From: JANQQJ01 sp046290575
GTDB lineage: Bacteria > Pseudomonadota > Alphaproteobacteria > SMXS01
Direction: 5' to 3'
NCBI GenBank assembly: GCA_046290575.1
Contig: JBKAGX010000001.1
Span: 682,001-746,000, forward strand
Length of the DNA stretch: 64,000 bases
The notes under the pieces are model-generated. The model ran no database searches and was not told the origin of the DNA. It saw only the letters and a list, made by a program, of their open reading frames with translations. Shown in pieces: positions 1 through 7,406 of this stretch. A program made the translations under genes and the position numbers. Position 1 is the first letter of the stretch. The number at the start of each line of letters is the position of its first letter.

Positions 1-477
1 GTTCGGGTCCATCGAATACCAGACGAAGCCGCCCCAGGTGTCGCACGGTACCTCCACCATGGACACCCGCCCGCAGGGGTCACCGCCTTCGAAATCGTCC
101 GGGTCCTGGGCGTGTTTCAGCACGCCGTCAGCACCATAAACCCAGCCGTGGTAAGAGCAGACGAAATCCCCGCTGCCCTCGTTCGACCAGACCAACCGGT
201 TTCCGCGGTGCTGGCAGCTGTTATAGAAGGCACGGATGCCGCCATTGGCCTGGCGGACCATGATGACCGACTCGCGCAGAAAGTTGTGGACGACATAGTC
301 ACCGGGTTCCGGCATCTGGCTCTCGCGTCCGCCCACATGCCAGACACGGGTCCACATATGGTCCCACTCTTTCTGGGCGAACTCCTTTGAATAGTAGCGG
401 TCACCGGTGATCGGATCGCCGCGCAGAAAGTTCGGATCGCCGGCATCGACCGGCGGTGTGCGCATGATGGTTGCCAT
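1..477 (-). CDS. Rieske aromatic-ring-hydroxylating oxygenase alpha subunit (3' part cut off by window edge)
   Basis: The frame is open from ATG at 477 to base 1, giving 159 codons of a protein usually about 440 aa long. The N-terminal Rieske domain is complete: C88-x-H90 in CQHRG and C107-x2-H110 in CSYHGW bind the [2Fe-2S] cluster. The catalytic mononuclear-iron domain lies off the window. A GGGGAGG box sits just upstream of the ATG. The protein is clearly paralogous to the gene at 5188: both share GDPITGDRYYS, the EWDHMWTR block and DPCG followed by WGGFVWYSMD. CSYHGW replaces the commoner CPYHGW. The substrate is unknown. It faces the LLM gene at 625 across a 147-bp divergent gap. Confidence 0.9.
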   Translation of the reverse strand, partial: MATIMRTPPVDAGDPNFLRGDPITGDRYYSKEFAQKEWDHMWTRVWHVGGRESQMPEPGDYVVHNFLRESVIMVRQANGGIRAFYNSCQHRGNRLVWSNEGSGDFVCSYHGWVYGADGVLKHAQDPDDFEGGDPCGRVSMVEVPCDTWGGFVWYSMDPN

Positions 478-624
478 GATTGCCTCCCCTGAACCCCGAG
501 ATTGCGCCAGCATGCCACAGCGGGACCGGGTTGGAAAAGCTGTTAAAGTCACGCGTGCTGGACAGGCTGCCCCAGGCCCTGCAAAGTAATGACCGGGCAA
601 GAGGGTAGCGCAGGGGAGAGGTCA

Positions 625-1644
625 TTGCGGCACGGATTGGTGTTTTCAGGTGGTGGCACGACCATGCAGGAGATGGTCGCACTCGCCAAACAGGCCGAAG
701 ATGCAGGTATCGACTCGATCTATCTGTGCGAAGCATGGCGCAGCGGTTTTGTCGGTCTGGCGGCAATCGCCATGGCAACCGAACGGGTGGAGATCGGCCC
801 CTATATCCTGAACGCTTATGGCCGGTCGCCCTGGCTGACGGCAATGAGTGCAATCGATCTCGATGAACTGAGCGGCGGTCGGCTGGTACTCGGCATCGGC
901 ACGGGAAACAAGCACATCAATGAAGACTGGCAGGGTATCGCGCAGGAGCGACCGCTTCGTAAAATGTCGGAATACATCGAGGTGTTGAAGCAGGCGGTCA
1001 GTACCCCTGTCGGTGAGATGGTAGCGTATGAAGGAGAGATGCACCGGATGAACTGGCCGCCTGCTGTGCCGCTGCATCGGCCCAGCATTCCGGTCTATCT
1101 GGCAGCGCTCTATCCGAAAATGACGGCGGTTGCCGGCCGGGTGGCGGACGGGATTGCGCTGGGGGCCTTGCTCTCGGCACCTTATGTGAAGGAAGTCATC
1201 CTGCCGCGGTTCCGTCAGGCGGCGGCCGAGTCGGGCCGTGACCCGGATAGTCTGGGCGTCACCATGGCGCCCTTTGTGTCGGTCGGTCAGGATGGTGAGG
1301 CGGCGCGTCAGGCCGCGCGCGAGGCTATCTGTCATCTCTACGCGCCACTGCCGCATCCCTATTACGACTATGTGTTGCGCGAACAGGGATTCTCCAAAGC
1401 CGCTGATGCCGCGGCTAAATACGTGCCGGAAGGGCAGATGGAAAAGGCGATGGAGGCGTTCACGGATGACATCGTCGACACCGTCACGATCAATGGCACC
1501 ATCGAGCAGGCGCGGGCGCAGATCGACGCTTATGAGGGCGCGGTGGACCAGACCCTGTTCGTCAATGTGAACTACTCCGGCACGTCGCCAGAAGCGCTGC
1601 AGGCCGGGTTTCAGGACCTGATTACATTGGGAACATCGAAATGA
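625..1644 (+). CDS. LLM-class (luciferase-like) flavin-dependent oxidoreductase
   Basis: This is a TIM-barrel bacterial-luciferase-family protein of about 339 aa. Family features visible are the GLVFSGGG start of strand 1, the LAKQAEDAGIDSIYLCE helix-strand, and the L-S-G-G-R-L-V-L-G-I-G segment typical of F420/FMN-dependent LLM enzymes. The start is taken as TTG at 625 because a GGGGAGAG box lies at 613-620. An in-frame ATG at 589 has no ribosome binding site and would add 12 residues with no family match. Members are F420- or FMN-dependent reductases or monooxygenases, and which cofactor is used here cannot be seen. The stop overlaps the ATG of the VOC gene (ATGA), and a Rieske gene follows, so the three probably form one operon. 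Confidence 0.85.
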   Translation: MRHGLVFSGGGTTMQEMVALAKQAEDAGIDSIYLCEAWRSGFVGLAAIAMATERVEIGPYILNAYGRSPWLTAMSAIDLDELSGGRLVLGIGTGNKHINEDWQGIAQERPLRKMSEYIEVLKQAVSTPVGEMVAYEGEMHRMNWPPAVPLHRPSIPVYLAALYPKMTAVAGRVADGIALGALLSAPYVKEVILPRFRQAAAESGRDPDSLGVTMAPFVSVGQDGEAARQAAREAICHLYAPLPHPYYDYVLREQGFSKAADAAAKYVPEGQMEKAMEAFTDDIVDTVTINGTIEQARAQIDAYEGAVDQTLFVNVNYSGTSPEALQAGFQDLITLGTSK

Positions 1645-2165
1645 GCATGCTTTTCGGACCCTTTGTCCAACAGGGCTATATTGTGCCGGACCTGGACGCC
1701 GGGATCGCCCATTGGGCGGCGCGTGGCATCGGGCCGTTTCTGGTCATTCCCAGCGTTCGGATCGCGGGCGCGCATTATGGCCGGGGCACCATGACCCACA
1801 TCACAGCGGCCTTTGCCATGTCCGGCGATCAGCAGATTGAACTGATCCAGCCCCATGATGACACCGGCCCCAATATCTATAGCGACTACCTCGCCGAGCA
1901 CCCGGAGGGCGGCATGCAGCATCTGGCTGCGTGGAGCGACGACGTGGAGGGTGATTTGGCCCGCATCACCGCGGCGGGGGTCGATTATGTACTGGCGCAG
2001 CGCCATTACGGCACCCATGCCTATATCGATTTGACCGCCAGCCCGGGCGTGATGATCCAGCTGATGCCGACCCATCAGCGCTATCTCGATCTATTCGACA
2101 AGGCCGCCGAAGCCGCAATCGGATGGGACGGCAGCGACCCGGCACGCGGGGTCGACTGGGACTGA
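1641..2165 (+). CDS. VOC-family (glyoxalase/bleomycin-resistance-like) protein
   Basis: 174 aa. The start FGPFVQQGYIVPDLDAGIAHW is the first beta-alpha unit of a vicinal-oxygen-chelate fold. The end of the protein keeps the aromatic, acid-rich pattern of a second module (GVMIQLMP, then a C-terminal extension ending near WD). VOC proteins are isomerases, lyases, epimerases or extradiol dioxygenases that hold a metal through His and Glu. Here H72-type and Glu candidates are present, but a full ligand set was not assigned. It is translationally coupled by ATGA to the LLM gene and lies 40 bp before a Rieske oxygenase gene. An isomerase or epimerase role on the oxygenase substrate or product is an inference. 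Confidence 0.8.
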   Translation: MSMLFGPFVQQGYIVPDLDAGIAHWAARGIGPFLVIPSVRIAGAHYGRGTMTHITAAFAMSGDQQIELIQPHDDTGPNIYSDYLAEHPEGGMQHLAAWSDDVEGDLARITAAGVDYVLAQRHYGTHAYIDLTASPGVMIQLMPTHQRYLDLFDKAAEAAIGWDGSDPARGVDWD

Positions 2166-2205
2166 GAATTTAACCCGTTAAAGGGCATTGAGAACGGAGG
2201 ATTTG

Positions 2206-3600
2206 ATGAGCAGTGCAGCACTTGACGAATTGAAGCCGGGCGAGGCCCGCTTTCCGGGGCCGAGCACCAGAGAGGTCATTCTGTCCGAAGGCGATGATAT
2301 TCCCGCCGCCCTGGTGGAGGAGTGTTATGAGTTTCTGGGCGATGAGGAGATTCCCTACTATCGCTATACCAGCCCCGACTTCTTCCAGCAGGAAGTCGAG
2401 AAGATGTGGCCGAAGGTCTGGCAATGGGCCTGCCGGCTGGAACACATCCCCGAAGTCGGCGACAACTATGTCTATGACGTCGGGCCGTATTCCATTCTTG
2501 TCGTGCGTCATGGCGAGGCACCGGACGCCATCAAGGCCTACCACAATTCCTGCCTGCACCGCGGCACCCAGCTGAAACCATCACACAGCACGGGCAACTC
2601 ACCCAAATTGCGCTGCCCGTTTCACGGCTGGGAATGGAACCTGGATGGGACGGTGAATGAGATTCCCTGCCGCTGGGATTTCCCAAAAGTGACCGATGAA
2701 GACTTTGCACTGCCAGAGGTCAAAGTCGGGCTTTGGGGCGGTTTCGTGTTCATCAATATGGACCCCGCCTGCGAACCGCTTGAGGATTATCTGGGGCCGA
2801 TGGTGGAGCATTTCGCGGGCCGCTGGGACGTTTCCAGGCGCTATGTGGCGCTGCATGTCCAGAAGACGTTGCCCGCCAACTGGAAAGCCTGCCTGGAGGC
2901 CTTTATCGAGGCCTATCACTCACTGGAAACCCACTACCAGAGCAAGGAGACCTCCGGGTCGCTGTTCGCGCAATATGATGTCTTTACCGACAAGGTGAAC
3001 CGCTTTGTCCACACGCGGGGTTACCCCACGCCGGAATACCGCGCCCAGCAGACCGAAGAAGAACTGCTGGAAAAAATCGCGCCGCATCTGGCCGGCACGC
3101 CGATCCCGGAGGGCAAGTCAGCGCGGCATGTGGTGGCGAACCATCTGCGCGAAACCATGGGCGACCAATATGGTGTCGATCTGTCGATCTATAGCGATAG
3201 CGAGATGCTCGATTCCATCGAATACACGCTGTTCCCTAACATGTTCCTGTTTCCGGGAGTCGGGCTGCCGATGGTCTACCGGTTCCGGCCCAATGGCATG
3301 GACCCGGACAGCGCGATCTTCGACCTGCTGTTCCTGCGGCCGCTGGCCGATGGGATGGAAGCGCCGGAGGCGCCGGAACCCTTCAAGGTCGGGATTGAAC
3401 AATCCTATCGCGATGCGCCGGGTATCGATCCGGTATTGGGGGCAATCTACGACCAGGACACCGGCAATCTGGAAATGCAGCAGCGCGGCTACAAGGCCGC
3501 CATCGCCGGAGGCGCCAAGACCGGCCAGACCCTGGGCAACTACCAGGAAGTCCGCATCCGCCGCATGCACATGACGCTGGATGAATATCTGAACGCGTGA
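2206..3600 (+). CDS. Rieske aromatic-ring-hydroxylating oxygenase alpha subunit
   Basis: 464 aa, the normal length for a Rieske non-haem iron oxygenase alpha subunit. [2Fe-2S] ligands are C116-x-H118 and C137-x2-H140 (CPFHGW). The mononuclear iron motif follows: NWKACLEAFIEAYH with H238 and H243 as facial-triad ligands and Glu at the position where classical dioxygenases have the bridging Asp. The start is ATG at 2206 behind GGAGG at 2196-2200. A TTG at 2188 is in frame but lies upstream of that box. No beta subunit is encoded next to it, which suggests an alpha3-type oxygenase needing a reductase encoded elsewhere. It follows the LLM and VOC genes and is probably cotranscribed with them. Confidence 0.93.
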   Translation: MSSAALDELKPGEARFPGPSTREVILSEGDDIPAALVEECYEFLGDEEIPYYRYTSPDFFQQEVEKMWPKVWQWACRLEHIPEVGDNYVYDVGPYSILVVRHGEAPDAIKAYHNSCLHRGTQLKPSHSTGNSPKLRCPFHGWEWNLDGTVNEIPCRWDFPKVTDEDFALPEVKVGLWGGFVFINMDPACEPLEDYLGPMVEHFAGRWDVSRRYVALHVQKTLPANWKACLEAFIEAYHSLETHYQSKETSGSLFAQYDVFTDKVNRFVHTRGYPTPEYRAQQTEEELLEKIAPHLAGTPIPEGKSARHVVANHLRETMGDQYGVDLSIYSDSEMLDSIEYTLFPNMFLFPGVGLPMVYRFRPNGMDPDSAIFDLLFLRPLADGMEAPEAPEPFKVGIEQSYRDAPGIDPVLGAIYDQDTGNLEMQQRGYKAAIAGGAKTGQTLGNYQEVRIRRMHMTLDEYLNA

Positions 3601-3675
3601 TCGTGCTACGGGTAGCGGTCTTGGAGTAGGGTTCCAAAAAGGGCCCTCTGCCAAAAGGAGGGGGCGTTCATGGTC

Positions 3676-4236
3676 TCAGACTGTTTCCAGCGACACGGGC
3701 TGCGGCTCGTCTTCCGGCGCCAGCTTGTCCAACTGCGCGAAGGGACTTGAGCCGAAGAAGATGTCTTCACCGACCAGCTTGCCGTCCGGGTCAGCGGGCC
3801 ACACGGTCAACAGATGGGCGGTACCGCAATACTTGGCGGCGGCATCCACCGGCTCGCCGTTCACTTCGGTAATACCGGCGGCCAGGATCGCCTCGCCCGG
3901 ATAGGCGTTGCGCAGCGTGCCTTCGGTGATCACGCCGTTGTCGTCGGCAAAGATGCGCTCGACGTTGAACTCGAACAGATTGCCGCCGCCGTCGATCATT
4001 TGTGAATAGAAGGCATAAACCGCCTCGCGCCCCTTTGGCCCGTTCTCGGGCCCGGTGCCCCACATGTGATATTGGGGCTCGGCGGTCAGCGTAGCCATCA
4101 ACCCGTCCAGGTCGCCGCAAACCTCTGTTTTCATATGGTTGCGCACTTCCTTAAGCAGCTGCTTCGGGCGTGGGCGCGTCTCCGCCTCATAAGCCTTTTC
4201 AACCGCCTGCCATGTCTTGCTCGGATCGATCTTCAT
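3676..4236 (-). CDS. SnoaL/NTF2-like domain protein
   Basis: 186 aa. The core from about residue 30 to 150 has the NTF2-like cone pattern: a helix ending in a DLDGLMATL segment, then YHMWGTGPEN, a helix with AVYAFYSQMI, and strands with VERIFADDNGVITEGTL. This matches the SnoaL-like group of cyclases, isomerases and small-substrate hydrolases, but the fold alone gives no reaction. An AGGAG box lies 7 nt before the ATG. It is convergent with the Rieske gene at 2206 and divergent from the SDR at 4364, so it appears to be monocistronic. The C-terminal tail is acidic and probably disordered. An accessory role in the neighbouring oxygenation pathway is plausible but unproven. Confidence 0.75.
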   Translation of the reverse strand: MKIDPSKTWQAVEKAYEAETRPRPKQLLKEVRNHMKTEVCGDLDGLMATLTAEPQYHMWGTGPENGPKGREAVYAFYSQMIDGGGNLFEFNVERIFADDNGVITEGTLRNAYPGEAILAAGITEVNGEPVDAAAKYCGTAHLLTVWPADPDGKLVGEDIFFGSSPFAQLDKLAPEDEPQPVSLETV

Positions 4237-4363
4237 GTCTGGTCTCCTGTGTTTCCGGGGCGAGGGTAGGGCAGCTTGACTTGTCGGCGCAAGCTATCAG
4301 CAGCATTGGCGGTGTGGGCAAGATCGCTGTAGTGTCAGTGCCGGGAAGCAGGGGAGGATGAAG

Positions 4364-5113
4364 ATGGCATTTCGGCTTGACGGAAAAGTTGCGCTGATTA
4401 CCGGCGCGGCGAGCGGGATTGGCGCTGCACACGTAAAGGTGTTTGCCGACGCCGGCGCCAGGGTCGTCGCCTGCGACATTCAGGACGAGCTTGGTCTCGC
4501 GGTCGTTGACGAAATCTCCGCGTCCGGCGCCGAGGCGCGTTACATCCATCTGGATGTCACGGATGAAGCCAGTTGGGCGTCTGCGATCTCGGATACGGTG
4601 GACGCGTTCGGATCGTTGACCACGCTGGTCAACAATGCCGGCATCTATCACCCCGGTGGGGTTGAAGGGGAGACCGCGGAAGGCTGGGCGAAGATGGTCG
4701 CGGTTAATCAGACGTCTGTCTGGCTGGGGATGAAGGCCGCGATGCCAGAGTTACTGAAGACGGGCAACGCATCGATCGTCAATATTTCCTCGCTCTACGG
4801 CCTGATCGGCAGCCCGGGTTCGATCTCGTATCATGCGACCAAGGGCGCCGTGCGGTTGATGTCGAAATCAGCGGCGCTGGAATATGTAAAGCAGGGTGTT
4901 CGGGTCAACTCGGTCCATCCGGGACAGGTCGATACGCCGATCCTGGGGGATCTGACCGATGACCATAAGGTTGCCATCGCCGAGGCCATTCCCATCGGCC
5001 ATATGGCCCGGCCCGAGGACATCGCCTATGGCTCGCTTTTCCTGGCGTCGGACGAGGCCCGCTACATCACGGCCACCGAGCTGCCGATTGACGGTGGCTG
5101 GAGCGCTGCTTAG
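4364..5113 (+). CDS. Short-chain dehydrogenase/reductase (SDR, classical)
   Basis: 249 aa. The Rossmann signature TGAASGIG is at residues 13-20, followed by the acidic cofactor strand VVACDIQD (Asp suggests NAD preference), NNAG, and the catalytic Ser plus Y-x3-K (ISYHATK). The C-terminus ends in the usual DGGW. ATG at 4364 is preferred because GGGGAGG occupies 4351-4357 and leaves a 6-nt spacer. ATG at 4358 would touch the box. The family oxidises or reduces alcohol/ketone pairs. It lies 74 bp upstream of a Rieske gene in the same direction, so it may act on the hydroxylated product of that oxygenase (inference). Confidence 0.93.
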   Translation: MAFRLDGKVALITGAASGIGAAHVKVFADAGARVVACDIQDELGLAVVDEISASGAEARYIHLDVTDEASWASAISDTVDAFGSLTTLVNNAGIYHPGGVEGETAEGWAKMVAVNQTSVWLGMKAAMPELLKTGNASIVNISSLYGLIGSPGSISYHATKGAVRLMSKSAALEYVKQGVRVNSVHPGQVDTPILGDLTDDHKVAIAEAIPIGHMARPEDIAYGSLFLASDEARYITATELPIDGGWSAA

Positions 5114-5187
5114 CCGTGCACTTGCGCCACAGGGCGTACGTCACGGATAATGCCACGCGCAGCAACAAGGGGGTGGGGAGAGCGCTG

Positions 5188-6525
5188 ATGGGACAGACAG
5201 AGACACATCCATTGACCATGGACGGACACGACCCGCGCAATCTGCGCGGCGACCCGATCACCGGCGACCGGTACTATTCGCCGGAATTCGCGCAGCGTGA
5301 ATGGGACCATATGTGGACCCGCATCTGGCACGTTGCCGGGGTTCGTGCGGAGATGAAAGAGCCGGGCGATTACATCGTTCACGATTTCATGCATGAGTCC
5401 GTTTTTATCGTGCTGCAGAACGACGGCTCGCTCAAAGGTTTCTACAATACGTGCCAGCACAGGGGTCAACGGCTGGTCTGGGAAACCGCGCATGCAGGCA
5501 GCTTTGCCTGCCCTTACCATGGCTGGGTCTGGGGCCGGGACGGCGTGCTGGAAGCGCTGCCGGACCAGGAGGATTTCCCGCAGGGCGATCCGTGCGGCAC
5601 GCTTAGTCTGAAAGAAGTACAGGTCGATTGCTGGGGCGGCTTCGTCTGGTACAGCATGGACGCAGACGCCGAGCCGCTGCTCGACTATCTGGAGCCGATG
5701 CCCGAGATCTACAAGAACTATCCGATGGAATCGGCGGTCCGGGTCGGCTGGTACAAAATCGAACTCAACACCAACTGGAAGTTCGCCACCGACAATTTTG
5801 TCGAATCCTATCATACCCGCACCGCGCATCCGCAGGTGCCGCCCTGGATCGATCAGGATTATTGGACATCGCGGCTGGAAATGTTCCCGCGCGGACACGG
5901 CCGGACTGTCCAGCCGTTGCGGCCGTCGTTGCGCGACCGGGTGCCTGAAGGCGAAGCGGAGCCCTTTGACGAGACGCTGCGCGCCTGGGATATCGATCCG
6001 GATCAGTATCCTGACTTCAAAACCAAGGTAAGCCAGGGATGGCTTGATCTGAAGGCGCAGCGCCGGAAGCTGGGCCCCGGCAGAGGTCATGCGCACTATG
6101 CCCAGCTGAATGATGAGGAAATCACCGACAGCCCGCATACGGTGATCTTCCCCAACGTGACGCTCTCGTTCCTGCCGGATGAGGTGATTTTCTTCCGGAC
6201 CGAGCCGCATCCGGACGATCCCAACAAATGCACGTTTGATTTGTGGTCGATGGTGTTCCCGATCGATGGCGCGACCGAGGTTGAGGCCGGGATGATCGGC
6301 ACGGTCCCGTTCGAGGAGGCGGAGTTGCAGCACCGCGTGTTCGATGGTGGCAAAGGCGTGCCGGAACTGCACGGTTCCATCGTCTTGCAGGACATGATGC
6401 TGGCCGAAGGGCAGCAGCGGGGCCTGCGCTCACGCGGCTATGAGGATTCCTATCTTGCAGCGCAGGAAACCCGCGTGCGGTTCTTCCACGAGGTGCTGAA
6501 CGACTGGCTGAATGGCCGGAGGTAA
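5188..6525 (+). CDS. Rieske aromatic-ring-hydroxylating oxygenase alpha subunit
   Basis: 445 aa. Rieske ligands are C89-x-H91 (CQHRG) and C108-x2-H111 (CPYHGW). The catalytic iron motif DNFVESYHTRTAH carries H209 and H214. ATG at 5188 is chosen because a GGGGAGAG box lies at 5175-5182. A frame open further upstream to 5116 has no ribosome site and would overlap the region just after the SDR stop. The protein is a close paralogue of the partial Rieske protein at 1-477, sharing the N-terminal GDPITGDRYYS and WDHMWTR blocks. No electron-transfer partner is encoded nearby. The substrate is unknown. A strong hairpin at 6590-6608 follows. Confidence 0.93.
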   Translation: MGQTETHPLTMDGHDPRNLRGDPITGDRYYSPEFAQREWDHMWTRIWHVAGVRAEMKEPGDYIVHDFMHESVFIVLQNDGSLKGFYNTCQHRGQRLVWETAHAGSFACPYHGWVWGRDGVLEALPDQEDFPQGDPCGTLSLKEVQVDCWGGFVWYSMDADAEPLLDYLEPMPEIYKNYPMESAVRVGWYKIELNTNWKFATDNFVESYHTRTAHPQVPPWIDQDYWTSRLEMFPRGHGRTVQPLRPSLRDRVPEGEAEPFDETLRAWDIDPDQYPDFKTKVSQGWLDLKAQRRKLGPGRGHAHYAQLNDEEITDSPHTVIFPNVTLSFLPDEVIFFRTEPHPDDPNKCTFDLWSMVFPIDGATEVEAGMIGTVPFEEAELQHRVFDGGKGVPELHGSIVLQDMMLAEGQQRGLRSRGYEDSYLAAQETRVRFFHEVLNDWLNGRR

Positions 6526-6589
6526 CACGCGGGTATCCAGCGGGCTCTCGATCAGCTCGGTGCGGTCAGCTATGGGGCGCACCGGGGGC

Positions 6590-6608
6590 GCGCATCTGGC
6601 AGATGCGC
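6590..6608. terminator. Perfect 8-bp hairpin between convergent genes, candidate bidirectional terminator
   Basis: GCGCATCT at 6590-6597 and AGATGCGC at 6601-6608 form a perfect stem with a 3-nt loop. It sits between the stop of the plus-strand Rieske gene (6525) and the stop of the minus-strand lipoprotein gene (6618). There is no U-run on either side, so termination strength is uncertain. Confidence 0.5.
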
Positions 6609-6617
6609 TGCTGGCCT

Positions 6618-7220
6618 CTATTCGGCGGCCTGGGAGGGAATTGGGCGTTCGATTTCCGCCGCACCGGCAACAGGCAATTTCTTGAAGGACAGGAAGACGG
6701 TGCCGATGTTGATGCCCCAGCGTGAGATTTCGGCCTTGTTCAGCAGCACGCCGTCCGACTGCAGCAGCATCCAGTCGTCGAATTTGACTTTCCAAATACT
6801 GTCGCCGACTTTCAACTTGTAGTCATAGACCCAGTGGAAAGCGTTACCCTTGGATTCACCACGGGCGACGCCAATTGCATTGGCTTCGCGGCCTTCATAG
6901 CTGTTGGGTCCGGTCTTTTCGATTTCCCAGCGGCGTGTTTCGACCTCGCCATCGTCATATTTAAAGTCTTCGTCCAGGATCAGCGTCCGGCCGTCCCAGG
7001 TACCGGTAATGTCGACAACGAACTCCCGGCGTATATTGCCGAACCGGTCCTGAAACATGCCCCAGGCCCGGGTTTCCCCCTGAAAGTATTCTTCAATTTT
7101 CAGATCGTTCGTCGCGTTCTGAAATTGCTCGATGTTCATCGTGCTACACGCCCCAGTCAGCAACCCGCAGATGGCTGACAATAAAAGTTTACGCAAGTGA
7201 TCGTTTCCATAGGTTGACAC
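6618..7220 (-). CDS. DUF3833-type lipoprotein
   Basis: About 200 aa. A hydrophobic stretch (LRKLLLSAICGLLTGAC) ends in a lipobox LTGAC, so the mature protein probably begins at that Cys as a membrane-anchored lipoprotein. The body matches the DUF3833 family: IEEYFQGETRAWGMFQDRFG, then LILDEDFKYDDGE, an R-x-W strand, GNAFHW, and FDDWML before a C-terminal SRWGI. The function of the family is unknown. The start is uncertain. GTG at 7220 lies directly after a GAGGAAG box, TTG at 7196 would give the most compact signal peptide, and a further upstream GTG at 7262 has no ribosome site. It is divergent from the OYE gene at 7407. Confidence 0.85.
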   Translation of the reverse strand: MSTYGNDHLRKLLLSAICGLLTGACSTMNIEQFQNATNDLKIEEYFQGETRAWGMFQDRFGNIRREFVVDITGTWDGRTLILDEDFKYDDGEVETRRWEIEKTGPNSYEGREANAIGVARGESKGNAFHWVYDYKLKVGDSIWKVKFDDWMLLQSDGVLLNKAEISRWGINIGTVFLSFKKLPVAGAAEIERPIPSQAAE

Positions 7221-7406
7221 CTTCCTCTGCTCTTGTTCGCAAATGCAAGGAAACCGGATCACAAAAAGTCATATTTGATTTTACATCGCCGGGTTCGCTT
7301 GGTTTGACCGGGATTTCCGGGCTTTTTCGCGGCGGAACGGCGTACCGGGGCTATCAATTGGCGGAAAAATATCGAAAACTGAACCTCTGCCACGGGGGAG
7401 GGATTT

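Noticed and set aside
3630..3665. Imperfect CCCTC/GAGGG hairpin between the convergent genes ending at 3600 and 3676
   Set aside because: The stem is only 5 bp with a 9-nt loop and no U-run. Too weak to call.
5110..6372. Long open frame on the minus strand (about 420 codons) opposite the Rieske gene at 5188
   Set aside because: It has no ribosome site or family features, and the sense frame encodes a complete Rieske protein. Long antisense frames are common in GC-rich genes.
7300..7340. CCGG repeat followed by GCTTTTT upstream of the OYE gene, considered as an intrinsic terminator
   Set aside because: The stem is only 4 bp, and there is no upstream plus-strand gene that would need it.
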